Counted from the first letter of the stretch, positions 19,640 to 28,525 are shown. The stretch: DNA of 64,000 nucleotides from Micromonospora sp. MW-13 (GCF_003434305.1 NZ_QKKX01000074.1:1-64000); one strand, 5' to 3'. Made by a program: numbers and translations. The notes: a model not told the origin generated them from the sequence alone.

Positions 19640-20716
19640 ATGGCGCAGGTGGACACGGCGGAGACCGGGCAGGGCGGCATCCGCCGGGATACCGGCTCCG
19701 GGACCTGGCGCGCGGGCATCCGCCGGGCGATCCGCGTCGGCTCCCGGCCGGGGCCCTGGAAGCGCGGCCTGGTGCTCGCGGCGCTGGCGCTGCTGCTGGG
19801 CCTGTTCATGCTGCTGCACGCGAAGATCCCGAACCGGATCGGGAACCTCGGCAGCCTGGCGGAGACCTTCCTGCCGTGGTTCGGCCTGTTCATCCCGGTG
19901 CTGCTGGCCGGGGCGCTCTGGCGCCGCTCCGCCTCCGCGGTGGCCGCGCTGCTGCTGCCGGTCATGGTGTGGCTGAACCTCTTCGGCGGGCTGCTCGGCG
20001 ACAAGTCCCACCCGGGCAGCGACCTCACCGTGGCCAGCCACAACGTCGGCGCCGACAACCCCGACCCGGCCGGCACCGCCCGCGACCTGGCCGCCTCCGG
20101 CGCGGACGTGCTGGCCCTGCAGGAGATGACCGAGCAGGCCCGGGACACGTACGAGAAGGAGCTGGCGAAGGCGTACCCGTACCACACGGTGCTGGGCACG
20201 GTCGGGCTGTGGAGCAAGCTGCCGCTGTCGGACACCCAGCCGGTCGACATCAAGATGGACTACGGGCCGCTGGCGGACACCAAGCCGGTCGACATGAAGA
20301 TGGCCTACACCCGGGCGCTGCGCACCACGGTGGCCACGGACCAGGGTCCGCTGGCGGTGTATGTGGCCCACCTGGGGTCCGTACGGGTGAATCCCAGGAC
20401 GGGTTTTTGGACGGACTCGCGGGACAGAGGAGCACAGGCGCTCGGCAAGGCCATCGCCGCCGAGCAGAACGAGCGCGTGGTGCTGCTCGGCGACCTGAAC
20501 GGCACCATGGACGACCGCGCGTTCGCCGACATCACCTCGCAACTGCACTCGGCCCAGGACGCGGCCGGGGATGGCTTCGGCTTCAGCTGGCCGGCAAAGT
20601 TCCCGGTGGCGCGGATCGACCAGATCCTGGTCAGAGGCGTGGAGCCGGAGAGCTCGTGGATGCTGCCGGCCACCGGCAGCGACCACCTGCCGGTGGCGGC
20701 CGGAATCAGCTGGTGA
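19640..20716 (+). CDS. Endonuclease/exonuclease/phosphatase (EEP) family membrane protein
   Basis: A 358-residue protein with three predicted transmembrane segments near residues 35-115 (LVLAALALLLGLFMLL; LPWFGLFIPVLLAGALW; VAALLLPVMVWLNLF), then an outward-facing EEP domain. Catalytic motifs are visible: SHNVGADN, DVLALQEMT (metal-binding Glu), VVLLGDLNGTMDD and a final GSDHLPV. Such enzymes cleave phosphodiester bonds in nucleic acids or lipids; the substrate is unknown. I start it at ATG 19640 with GCGAGGAC upstream. Two tandem 15-residue units (PLSDTQPVDIKMDYG and PLADTKPVDMKMAYT) in the middle look like a recent duplication. Confidence 0.82.
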   Translation: MAQVDTAETGQGGIRRDTGSGTWRAGIRRAIRVGSRPGPWKRGLVLAALALLLGLFMLLHAKIPNRIGNLGSLAETFLPWFGLFIPVLLAGALWRRSASAVAALLLPVMVWLNLFGGLLGDKSHPGSDLTVASHNVGADNPDPAGTARDLAASGADVLALQEMTEQARDTYEKELAKAYPYHTVLGTVGLWSKLPLSDTQPVDIKMDYGPLADTKPVDMKMAYTRALRTTVATDQGPLAVYVAHLGSVRVNPRTGFWTDSRDRGAQALGKAIAAEQNERVVLLGDLNGTMDDRAFADITSQLHSAQDAAGDGFGFSWPAKFPVARIDQILVRGVEPESSWMLPATGSDHLPVAAGISW

Positions 20717-20980
20717 ACACCGCCAGCCACGGCAGGCTTGCGAACTCGTTCCGCATCAGGTGGCGCTCACTGCGGAACTGGCGGGCCTCTGGCGGCGCGA
20801 CCCGCAGGATCACCGGCTCCGCCCGCCCGGCCCAGGGTGAGGCGGTAGACGTTGTTGTACATACCCGTGCCCAGCCCGACAGCGGGCACGGGCGTGGCGT
20901 CGCCTCCGAAGGCCCGTCGGCAGACCTTCCCGATCTCCTCCGCGGTCAGTGGCTGCTGGAACGCCTCCGCGCGGCCCGCT
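20706..20980 (-). pseudogene. Phosphotransferase (APH fold) remnant
   Basis: The minus strand reads PLTAEEIGKVCRRAFGGDA and GLGTGMYNNVYRLTLG, the N-lobe of an aminoglycoside-phosphotransferase-like enzyme. A frameshift near 20825 follows, then EPVILRVAPPEARQFRSERH and LMRNEFASLPWL in the next frame, before a stop. The catalytic loop (HGDL) and the whole C-lobe are missing. The last bases overlap the end of the EEP gene. Confidence 0.7.
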
Positions 20981-21084
20981 AAACCGGCTGGAGGTCCATG
21001 CCGCTCAGGATGCCCCGCCCGGAGGCTGTTCGTCACATACACCGCGTACGGCGGTACCGCGGCACAGCGGCCGCCCTGGTCCCG

Positions 21085-21492
21085 CTACATCCGGCGCCGG
21101 TTTGCTATCGCGCGGACCAGCATGACCACCCAGCCGACTGCGGCAACCGCGCCGGCCACGGCGAGCCCGGTGAACAGCAGCCAACTGTTGCCGCCCCGGG
21201 CGGCGAAGACCCCCCTGCGGGCGCCGGTGTCGCGGGCCGCCACGACGGCCCCCGACGTCAGTCCATCCGGCTCGCCGTAGACGATGACGTCGTTGCGCGG
21301 CGTTCCGTCCCCGTCCGGGACGAAGTCGCCGTGCCAAGTGCAGGCGCGGCCGCACTCCTCGTATCGCGCAGTGAATGTGCCCGCCACGCCGTCACCGGAT
21401 TTCGCCCGCCAGGCCGGGGCAACGTCGGGTGCGGCAACGGCCAGCCCGACGAGGGCGAGGACGGGAAGCCCAATCCACAGCAGGAACTTCAT
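21085..21492 (-). CDS. Small membrane protein of unknown function
   Basis: A 135-residue protein with an N-terminal membrane segment (MKFLLWIGLPVLALVGLAVA), an extracellular section of about 70 residues with one close pair of cysteines (ECGRACTW), and a C-terminal membrane segment (LLFTGLAVAGAVAAVGWVVM) with a basic tail NRRR. The start at ATG 21492 gives the natural leader; the frame is open a little further upstream. No family recognised. Confidence 0.55.
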   Translation of the reverse strand: MKFLLWIGLPVLALVGLAVAAPDVAPAWRAKSGDGVAGTFTARYEECGRACTWHGDFVPDGDGTPRNDVIVYGEPDGLTSGAVVAARDTGARRGVFAARGGNSWLLFTGLAVAGAVAAVGWVVMLVRAIANRRRM

Positions 21493-21770
21493 CCCCCAGC
21501 CAGCCGGTCCGTCAGCCACGAGCACACCGTAACGAGGCCGGGCAAGCTGTGCTGTCACAGGTACTCACCGTCGCGCCGCCGCCCAGTGGCCAGCCGCCCC
21601 GTGTTCCCCGCATGCTCCCTGCGCCGCCCCAGCCGTCAGCGCGATGCCTCGTGGTGGTTCTGAGGTCGCCCGACCTACTGGAAGCACCGTTGTTCCCGAG
21701 CCGCCGTACTCCTTTGGCCGCCAGTCGCGACAGCCGAAGGGTTGTTCGAACTGACGTCCTCCGCACACGA

Positions 21771-22373
21771 TCACCCCACCCCGGCGCGTGCGGCGGCCAG
21801 AGCCGTGGCTGCGGCGCGGTCCGCCGCCTCGTCGTCCAACGCTTCCCCGGTGTTGAGCAGGGCGTAGTACAGGGGCGCGGAGACGTTGGCGATGACGCGG
21901 CCGGGGTCGGTCCCGTGGGGCAGTTCGCCGCGTCCCATGGCGTCGGTGACGCAGCCGGCCCAATCGTCGATGCGTACGGCGTAGAAGCGGTGTAGCGCCT
22001 GGGCTGCCTGTTCGTTGCAGAGCGAGGCGGCGATCAGGGCCTTGAAGAGACGTCCTTGGCGGGGGTCGGTCAGGGTTTTGACGACCAGTCGCGCGTTCTC
22101 CTGGAGATCCTTGTCCACGCTGCCGTTTCGGGCGCGGGGCAGGGACTGTTCGGCCATGTGGTCGAGAAGGTCGGCGGCGAGTGCGCCGGGGGTGCCCCAG
22201 CGGCGGTAGACGGTGGTCTTTCCCACGCCTGCGGTGCGGGCGATCTCGGCGAGGTCCAGGGCGTCGAACCCCTTCTCGGCGAGGGTGTCACCGGCGGCTT
22301 GCAGGACGGCTTCGCGGACGCGGGCGGTACGTCCGCCGGGGCGGATGCTGCCGGGCTGGGGTGCGGTGGCCAT
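21771..22373 (-). CDS. TetR-family transcriptional regulator
   Basis: A 200-residue protein with the TetR DNA-binding region at residues 18-65 (FDALDLAEIARTAGVGKTTV followed by YRRWG) and a helical ligand-binding domain (TetR_C type). It is divergent from a truncated esterase gene, with a small inverted repeat in the shared promoter region, which suggests it once repressed that gene and itself. The ligand is unknown. Confidence 0.88.
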   Translation of the reverse strand: MATAPQPGSIRPGGRTARVREAVLQAAGDTLAEKGFDALDLAEIARTAGVGKTTVYRRWGTPGALAADLLDHMAEQSLPRARNGSVDKDLQENARLVVKTLTDPRQGRLFKALIAASLCNEQAAQALHRFYAVRIDDWAGCVTDAMGRGELPHGTDPGRVIANVSAPLYYALLNTGEALDDEAADRAAATALAAARAGVG

Positions 22374-22460
22374 CGGGTTGACTCCTTCCCCACAAGGGCC
22401 CGTATCGGGACTCGGGTTCCCTTAAGACGGCGCTCGGTGCTACGATTCCCATCGTAACGG

Positions 22461-22475
22461 AACGGAAGAACCGTT
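22461..22475. promoter_or_regulatory. Possible TetR operator
   Basis: AACGG-AAGAA-CCGTT is an inverted repeat with 5-bp half-sites, about 90 bp upstream of the tetR start, in the region shared with the truncated esterase gene. TetR regulators typically bind such sites at divergent promoters. Assignment is by position only. Confidence 0.35.
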
Positions 22476-22589
22476 TAGACGGGTGGGCTGCCCCCGCATC
22501 ACCGACGACGCCTCGCGCAACGACTGCTGTCGGCTCACGTCGACAGACCCGGAAGAAAGTTCCTGTCATGTCCCCCACCAAGCCCGCCC

Positions 22590-22815
22590 GTGGGCGCTGT
22601 CACGCCGCCTCCCGCTGCCGATGCCTTCCCGCCGCAGCTGACCGGCCGTCTCAAGGTGGTCAGCGTGGACTACCGGCTCGCGCCACGGCACCGACACCCG
22701 AGCGCCATGCAGGACGTCCTTACCGCCCTCGCCTGGGCCACAGACCACGAGGCGGGAGCGCCTGTCGCGGTGGGCGACGACAGCGCTGGCGGCACACTCG
22801 CTGTCCCGCTAACGG
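22590..22815 (+). pseudogene. Alpha/beta-hydrolase (HSL-type esterase) fragment
   Basis: The fragment reads VVSVDYRLAPRHRHPSAMQD, VLTALAWATDH and VAVGDDSAGGTLA, the central part of a hormone-sensitive-lipase-type esterase around the nucleophile elbow (normally GDSAGG; here GDDSAGG). The oxyanion HGGG motif before it and all sequence after the elbow, including the catalytic Asp and His, are missing. A short ATG frame with a ribosome site at 22568 is out of frame with it. The gene is dead. Confidence 0.7.
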
Positions 22816-22857
22816 CACCTCTCTGTGTCAAGTCGTTGGCAGCAGAGAGGTGCCGTT
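22811..22857. terminator. Perfect 14-bp hairpin between esterase fragment and gdhA
   Basis: AACGGCACCTCTCT (22811-22824) and its exact complement (22844-22857) enclose a 19-nt loop. It lies 123 bp past the gdhA stop and exactly where the esterase similarity ends. It could be a terminator, or the end of a small mobile repeat that truncated the esterase gene. Confidence 0.45.
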
Positions 22858-22979
22858 ATCCACAGACCCTGAGTTAGTTGGTTTCGCTTCCTTCTTGGCG
22901 GGTGTGCCGGTGTTCGTCCTGGCCGCGTGGGCGTCGTAGTGACTCTGCCCAGCGGCCCCGCTACGGGTACGTCGCCGTC

Positions 22980-24326
22980 TCAGATGAGCCCGTGGGCGAG
23001 CATCGCCTCGGCGACGAGCCGGAAGCCGTCGATGTTGGCTCCGGCGACGTAGTTGCCCGGCATGCCGTACTCGTCGGCGGTGGCGTAGCAGCGGGCGTGG
23101 ATGGTCCGCATGATCTCCCGCAGCCGCTGCTCGGAATGGGTGAAGGTCCACGAGTCGCGGCTGGCGTTCTGCTGCATTTCCAGCGCGCTGGCCGCGACTC
23201 CACCGGCGTTGGCCGCCTTACCGGGCGCGAACCGCACCCCGGCCTCGGCGAAACCCCGCACCGCCTCCGGCGTGGTGGGCATGTTGGCCCCCTCCACCAC
23301 GATGGTGCAGCCACCCGCGATCAGGGTGACCGCGTCGGCGGCGGTGAGCTCGTTCTGCGTCGCGCAGGGGATCGCCACCTGGCAGGGCACGTCCCAGACC
23401 CGGCGACCTGCGACGAACGCGGCGTGCGGGCGGGCGTCGACGTACTCGGCGATCCGTGCCCGGCGGACCTCCTTGACCTGCTTGAGCACGTCGACGTTGA
23501 TGCCCTTCTCATCGCGTATGTAGCCGGAGGAGTCCGAGCATGCCACCACGGTGCCACCGAGCTGATGCACCTTCTCAATCGCGTAGACAGCCACGTTGCC
23601 CGAGCCGGAAACCACCACCCGCTTTCCGTCGAGGCTGTCACCGCCGTCGGCGCGTAGCATCTCCTCGGCGAAGAACACCGCACCGTAGCCGGTAGCCTCC
23701 CGGCGCACCTGGGCACCGCCGTAACTGAGGCCCTTGCCGGTCAGCACCCCGGACTCGTACCGGTTGGTGATCCGCTTGTACTGCCCGAACAGGTAGCCGA
23801 TCTCCCGGCCACCGACTCCGATGTCGCCGGCCGGCACGTCCGTGTACTCGCCGATGTGCCGGTACAACTCGGTCATGAACGACTGGCAGAACCGCATCAC
23901 CTCCCGGTCGGAGCGGCCCTTGGGGTCGAAGTCCGACCCACCCTTGCCGCCACCGATCGGCATGCCAGTCAACGCGTTCTTGAACAGTTGTTCAAAACCG
24001 AGGAACTTCACGATCCCCAGATAGACCGACGGGTGGAAGCGAAGACCTCCCTTGTACGGGCCCAGAGCACTGTTGAACTCCACCCGGAAGCCGCGGTTGA
24101 TGTGGACCTCACCGCGATCGTCCTCCCATGGCACCCGGAAGATGACCTGCCGCTCCGGCTCGCAGATCCGCTCAATAATCTTCGCTTCGGCGTACTCGGG
24201 ATGCCTCTCCAAGGCCGGCACGACACTGTCGAGCACCTCCCGCACCGATTGGTGGAACTCGTCCTCGCCAGGGTTGCGCCGCACCACCGAAGTGAAGATC
24301 GACTCTAGCTTGTCCTGTGCCGACAC
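22980..24326 (-). CDS. gdhA: NADP-type glutamate dehydrogenase
   Basis: A 448-residue enzyme that interconverts 2-oxoglutarate plus ammonia and glutamate in nitrogen assimilation. The catalytic region has KGGLRFHPSV and GMPIGGGKGGSDFDPKGRSD (active-site Lys in GGGKGG). The nucleotide-binding domain has VVVSGSGNVAVYAIE, and the C-terminal part contains VEGANMPTT and KAANAGGVA. The length fits hexameric bacterial NADP-GDH. I start it at GTG 24326 because GAGGAG lies just upstream; the frame continues upstream without a better start. All key motifs are intact. Confidence 0.95.
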   Translation of the reverse strand: MSAQDKLESIFTSVVRRNPGEDEFHQSVREVLDSVVPALERHPEYAEAKIIERICEPERQVIFRVPWEDDRGEVHINRGFRVEFNSALGPYKGGLRFHPSVYLGIVKFLGFEQLFKNALTGMPIGGGKGGSDFDPKGRSDREVMRFCQSFMTELYRHIGEYTDVPAGDIGVGGREIGYLFGQYKRITNRYESGVLTGKGLSYGGAQVRREATGYGAVFFAEEMLRADGGDSLDGKRVVVSGSGNVAVYAIEKVHQLGGTVVACSDSSGYIRDEKGINVDVLKQVKEVRRARIAEYVDARPHAAFVAGRRVWDVPCQVAIPCATQNELTAADAVTLIAGGCTIVVEGANMPTTPEAVRGFAEAGVRFAPGKAANAGGVAASALEMQQNASRDSWTFTHSEQRLREIMRTIHARCYATADEYGMPGNYVAGANIDGFRLVAEAMLAHGLI

Positions 24327-25130
24327 ATATACTCCTCGGTGTGCAAACATGGCCGGTTTGCCCCGCACGCTGGGCGACCCGCAGGTCACCTACACCGCCA
24401 CGACCACGCCAAGATCACAATGTCACTGTCGGAAGCAACCGTCGTGGTACGGCAACGTCGGCGTATTGAGCGAGAAGCTCCGGCAGGACGAGAGCTTCTC
24501 ACGGACCTTGTCCCTGACAGCCTCCGTCGTGGTTCAGTGTGACATTCCCGCTACTGGTCCCGTTCCCAACGGTGCCGTTTCGCGAGGTGACGGCGCCGCC
24601 GATACGCGCCACGGCCTGCCGCGGAGTTGCTGGCCGGGGTATCGGACGGCCGGCCGTCGCGGGGCCGGGACCATCCGGCTGGTCGTCCTGACGCTCGCTA
24701 TGGCGACGGCGGCGGGGGTGAGTAGCTATGCATCGGGTCGACGATCTGGCGGGTCTTGCCCCAACGTCGACCCGCAGGCCGTCGACTCGGCGATTGGAAC
24801 GTGGGCCGCAAGCCGGTGGCTGGCGGCGACACCGCGCCTGCCGGACACGACGATGCCGCTGGACGAGCGACGCGCCCTGCTCATGTTCGCGCGCTACGGC
24901 AGTGACACCACCGACGACCACGACCAAAGACTCACCGCCGAAAACACCCCAACCTGGCGATACGACCAAACCCACATAGCCGGCAAAATACGCGCTGAGA
25001 CGTCCTCTAAATAGCACTGCTACCGCAGGTCCTCACAACGGGAAAGCCGGGCCTGTGCATGACGCCAAAGTGCTGTTGCGCGCTGGCTACTGACTCGCAC
25101 CCCCGGATAGGTGCACGCAGTGACCTGGCC
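24327..25130. other. Long intergenic region without a confident gene
   Basis: About 800 bp. A 9-bp stem GAGAAGCTC/GAGCTTCTC lies near 24470-24500. The plus strand at about 24670-24850 encodes RLVVLTLAMATAAGVSSYA and later IGTWAASRWLAA, faintly like an ISAs1-type transposase N-terminus with an insertion, but the match is weak. Nothing else was recognised. Confidence 0.25.
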
Positions 25131-25157
25131 GGAGCAATGCTCAAGACCTGTGGATCG
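25131..25157 (+). repeat. IS256 left terminal inverted repeat
   Basis: The end begins GAGCAATGCTCAAGACCTG and continues TGGAT. It matches the reverse complement of the right end at 26944-26970 (20/24) and of the second copy's right end at 31330-31356 (21/24). Confidence 0.7.
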
Positions 25158-25246
25158 ACCGGGATGGGGCCGTACCTTCCCGGTGATCGATTCGTGTAGG
25201 TCTCGAGCAAGGCCGACGTTGCAGCGTCGGTTGGGAAGGCACGCCC

Positions 25247-26503
25247 GTGCTGACTGTAGTCACCGAGGACGGGCAGCGACGTGATGGCGTCTCGCTGCTG
25301 GATGACATTGTTCGTGAGGGGGCGCGGCGGATGTTGGCGGCCGCGTTGGAGGCCGAGGTCGACGCCTACCTGGCGGAGCTGGCAGACGAACGCGACGAGC
25401 AGGGCCGGCGGCTGGTGGTGCGCAACGGCCATGCGCAGCCCCGGCAGGTGACGACCGCGGCCGGCGCGATCGAGGTGGTCGGCCCGCGGGTCAACGACAA
25501 GCGCGTCGATCCGGCCACCGGCGAGCGCCGCCGGTTTCGATCGGTGATCCTGCCGCCGTGGTGCCGCAAGAGCCCGAAGATCGCCGAGGTGTTGCCGCTG
25601 CTGTACCTGCATGGCCTGTCGAGCGGGGACTTCGTGCCCGCGCTGGAGTCGTTCCTGGGCTCCGCGGCCGGACTGTCGGCAGCGGCCATCACCCGACTGA
25701 TCAAGCAATGGACCGATGACTATCACGCGTGGTGCAAGCGGGACTTGTCGCAGGTTGACTACGTGTACGTGTGGGCCGACGGTATCCACGTCAACGTGCG
25801 CTTGGACGAGAACAAGCTATGCCTGCTGGTCATCGTTGGAGTCCGTGCCGACGGCAGCAAGGAACTGGTCGCCCTCGCTGACGGCTACCGCGAGTCGACC
25901 GGCTCGTGGGCCGACCTGCTGCGCGACTGTGCCCGCCGCGGTATGCGGGCCCCGGTCCTCGCGGTCGGCGACGGGGCATTGGGATTCTGGGCCGCGCTGC
26001 GCGAGGTGTTTCCCGAGACCCGCGTCCAGCGGGACTGGGTGCACAAGGTCGCCAACGTCCTCGCCGCACTACCGAAGTCCGCCCACCCCGGCGCGAAGAC
26101 CGCCCTGGCCGAGATCTACAACGCCGAAGGTAAGCAACACGCCGCAGTGGCCGCGAAACGATTCGCCACCGCCTACGGGGCGAAGTTCCCCAAGGCCGCC
26201 GCGAAGATCACCGACGATCTCGACGTGCTGCTGACCTTCTACGACTACCCGGCCGAGCACTGGATCCACCTGCGCACCTCCAACCCGATCGAGTCGACCT
26301 TCGCCACTGTGCGCCACCGCACCCGCGTCACCAAAGGGCCAGGAAGCCGGGCCGCCGGGCTGGCCATGGCGTTCAAGCTCATCGAGGCCGCCCCGGACCG
26401 ATGGCGGGCCGTCAACGCCCCACACCTGGTCGCCCTGGTCCGCGCCGGCGCCGTCTTCGTCGACGGGCGCCTCATCGAGCGACACGACCAGGCAGTGGCA
26501 TGA
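25247..26503 (+). CDS. IS256-family transposase, full length
   Basis: A 418-residue mutator-type transposase. The DDE triad is visible: Asp in YVWADGIHVNVR, Asp in LAVGDGALGFW and Glu in NPIESTFATVRHRT, in the usual spacing. The N-terminal part has GARRMLAAALEAEVDAYLAE, typical of the family. The start is GTG with GGGAAGGC before it. The length is normal and no frameshift is seen, so the enzyme is probably active. Its stop codon overlaps the ATG of the following HEAT/ankyrin gene. Confidence 0.93.
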   Translation: MLTVVTEDGQRRDGVSLLDDIVREGARRMLAAALEAEVDAYLAELADERDEQGRRLVVRNGHAQPRQVTTAAGAIEVVGPRVNDKRVDPATGERRRFRSVILPPWCRKSPKIAEVLPLLYLHGLSSGDFVPALESFLGSAAGLSAAAITRLIKQWTDDYHAWCKRDLSQVDYVYVWADGIHVNVRLDENKLCLLVIVGVRADGSKELVALADGYRESTGSWADLLRDCARRGMRAPVLAVGDGALGFWAALREVFPETRVQRDWVHKVANVLAALPKSAHPGAKTALAEIYNAEGKQHAAVAAKRFATAYGAKFPKAAAKITDDLDVLLTFYDYPAEHWIHLRTSNPIESTFATVRHRTRVTKGPGSRAAGLAMAFKLIEAAPDRWRAVNAPHLVALVRAGAVFVDGRLIERHDQAVA

Positions 26504-27507
26504 TCACCTTACTGACCGCGTTGGCCGAACTCACCCACCAGGACGCCCGGCAGCGCGACCTCGCCGCCGAAGCCCTCGGCGACCTGCTGCGTACCGGCAC
26601 GCTCGACGCCGCCGATGCCGAAGCTGCGGTGACCGCGCTTGTCGACCCGGCTATCAACGATCCGGACGCAGCCGTAAAGGAGTCCGCGCTGCACGCCATA
26701 GCCGAGGCGTTCGATCACTATGAGTTGCCGCTGCGGCTGTTCCATCCCCTTCAGCGACAGCTGCCGGCGATGCCACCGATCCTGCTCGCCGAGTACGCCC
26801 TCGACATCCTCGCCGCCACCCACGACCCCGACGCACACTCCACCATCGATGTGTTCGTCAATCACCCCGAGCCGCCAGTACGACGCGCCGCAGCCCAGGC
26901 GATCGCCGAGCTATCAGGCCGGAGCGGCTTAATAGGACTACTGCATCCACAACTCTTGACAATTGCTCACATCGCCGCCAGGGCGGGCGATGTGCAAGAG
27001 GTGGCTCGGCTGGTAGCCGCAGGCGCAGTCGTGGACGCCGGCAACTACCGTATGTATACGCCGTTGCACATCGCCGCCGGGATGGCGGCGTCCGAGGTCG
27101 TCGCGGTGCTGCTGGCCACCGGCGCGGACGCCGGGGCCCTTTCGACATTCAAGACCACACCGCTGCATGAGGTGGCCCGCGGTGGAGTTGGCGCTGCCAC
27201 CGATGCTCCACTGGAGATCATCGACAGGCTCCTCGCCGCTGGCTGCCCGATCAACGCTGTGGACAGCACCGGACGCACCGCGCTGTGGCATACGGCGGCC
27301 ACCGGTACCGCACCGTGGCCAGCCGAGCAACAGGCCGCCCGCTGCCGCGTCCTACAGCGCCTGCTCGATCGAGGCGCTGATCCCTGCATCGCAGCGCGCG
27401 GCACGCAAGGCCGGCCGATCGACGCGGCTCGGGGATTGCACCAAGCCAAGAAGTATCGGATCGAGTGGGCCCAGGGCGCGGCGCTGCTGGAAGACCACGG
27501 CCAATGA
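26500..27507 (+). CDS. Chimeric HEAT-repeat/ankyrin-repeat protein across an IS end
   Basis: The 335-residue frame starts at an ATG overlapping the transposase stop (ATGA). Residues 1-147 are HEAT-like helical repeats (AAVKESALHAIAEAF; PPVRRAAAQAIAEL). Residues about 149-157 (HPQLLTIAH) are encoded by the IS right inverted repeat. The rest is three to four ankyrin repeats (ARAGDVQEVARLVAAGA; TPLHIAAGMAASEVVAVLLA; GRTALWHTA). The simplest reading is that the IS, carrying a HEAT passenger, inserted into an ankyrin gene and produced an in-frame fusion. A TTA codon precedes the repeat. Both repeat types mediate protein contacts; no catalytic motif is present. Whether the fusion is expressed is unknown. 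Confidence 0.7.
   Translation: MITLLTALAELTHQDARQRDLAAEALGDLLRTGTLDAADAEAAVTALVDPAINDPDAAVKESALHAIAEAFDHYELPLRLFHPLQRQLPAMPPILLAEYALDILAATHDPDAHSTIDVFVNHPEPPVRRAAAQAIAELSGRSGLIGLLHPQLLTIAHIAARAGDVQEVARLVAAGAVVDAGNYRMYTPLHIAAGMAASEVVAVLLATGADAGALSTFKTTPLHEVARGGVGAATDAPLEIIDRLLAAGCPINAVDSTGRTALWHTAATGTAPWPAEQQAARCRVLQRLLDRGADPCIAARGTQGRPIDAARGLHQAKKYRIEWAQGAALLEDHGQ
26944..26970 (+). repeat. IS256 right terminal inverted repeat
   Basis: CATCCACAACTCTTGACAAT then TGCTCAC, inverted relative to the left end. It is translated in frame inside the HEAT/ankyrin gene. Confidence 0.7.
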
Positions 27508-27778
27508 GCGGATCGATTCTCGGTCGGTGAACTGGGTCGTCGACGGCTGCATGCACAGGTGCTGGCCTGGTGGGACCAGGCGCCCGACGCACGCTCATCG
27601 GCAGATGCGTGCAGTTCCGAGTGGCGGTGCCGACGACCTCAACCGTCACACACCGTTATTTAACGCAGGCAAGATCATCGTCAGGTGGGGCCAGTTATGG
27701 CCGTCCTCGTGGACGGCGGGAAGCCGAGCCGAGCTCAGCCGCTCCGCCTTCTGACTGCCTCGCCGTACCGGCGGGTGG

Positions 27779-28525
27779 CTACGCCCACTCCCCTGCGAAA
27801 AGCGGCTCGACCGGGCGATCCCGGCGTCCGATCCGCAGGTCCCCGAAGATCGTGCTCCGCGCCGCCCGTTCGACCTCCGCGTCCAGGTCGATCCGTAGCT
27901 CCTCGGAGGCGTCGTGGGCCGCGCCGACGAGGACGAGTTCGGTGCCGGCATGGTCGAGGAAGTTCGGCGGGTCGAGCGGGGCGAAACGACGGCCGTGGAA
28001 CTTCCCCTGCAGCTGGGCGGGCAGTTTGACCTTCTGGTCCCCGCGCAGCCCGACCCTGGGCGGGGAGGGTGCTTGCGGGTTCTTCACCGTGATGATGTAG
28101 CTCGCCTCCGGCTCGATGCTCAGCTCGTGCTGCGGCGCTCCGAGGCGCAGCGGGAGTTCGAGTTCGTACGCCAGATGGGTGTGGTCGTCGTGCCGGGCGA
28201 TCACGTACGCCCCCTCCGCCACCGGCCGGGCCGGCGGCTGCTCCCGTCCGCCGCGGGTGTTTGTCCGGTACGCGCGCGCCTGGAGGGCCTTGTGCAACTG
28301 CTCGGGCCGGTCCACCACCTCGTCGACGAACGCCCAGAAGCGGTCGTGCTGGTCGATTCCGGGCAGGCGCTTGCGCCCGACCACGAGCAGCCGCAGGTGT
28401 CGTCCCCGCCACGGGTGCATCACGACCAGCAGCCGCTGCACCTCCTCCAGCGAGTCGACGTGCTCCTCCTCCACCCGTGGCCGGTAGAGGAAGTAGATGT
28501 CCCCGTCTTCAAGTACCTCCGCCAT
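27779..28525 (-). CDS. Conserved actinobacterial protein of unknown function
   Basis: From the ATG at 28525 the protein has 248 residues. It begins MAEVLEDGDIYFLYRPRVEE, continues with LLVVGRKRLPGIDQHDRFWA, and ends PVEPLFAGEWA. I recognise this as a widespread conserved hypothetical family in actinobacteria and other phyla but know no function for it. It is soluble, with no signal peptide or metal motif. The frame is open upstream to 28798, but that part has no family character. The 271 bp to the ankyrin gene hold nothing I can name. Confidence 0.65.
   Translation of the reverse strand: MAEVLEDGDIYFLYRPRVEEEHVDSLEEVQRLLVVMHPWRGRHLRLLVVGRKRLPGIDQHDRFWAFVDEVVDRPEQLHKALQARAYRTNTRGGREQPPARPVAEGAYVIARHDDHTHLAYELELPLRLGAPQHELSIEPEASYIITVKNPQAPSPPRVGLRGDQKVKLPAQLQGKFHGRRFAPLDPPNFLDHAGTELVLVGAAHDASEELRIDLDAEVERAARSTIFGDLRIGRRDRPVEPLFAGEWA

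Larger units (their letters stand above)
25131..26970 (+). mobile_element. IS256-family insertion sequence carrying a passenger reading frame
   Basis: The element is bounded by imperfect inverted repeats at 25131-25157 and 26944-26970 (20 of 24 core positions match). Between them lie the transposase gene and, starting at its stop codon, about 440 bp of HEAT-repeat coding sequence. That is unusual, because IS256 elements normally end just after the transposase, as the second copy in this window does at 31356. No 8-9 bp target duplication is evident at the edges. Confidence 0.75.

Noticed and set aside
24670..24850. Possible ISAs1-type transposase remnant
   Set aside because: Only two short weak similarities with an unexplained insertion; not enough to call.
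24499..25017. 172-codon minus-strand frame in the long intergenic region
   Set aside because: Low-complexity Arg/Gly/Pro sequence with no family, ribosome site or conserved look.
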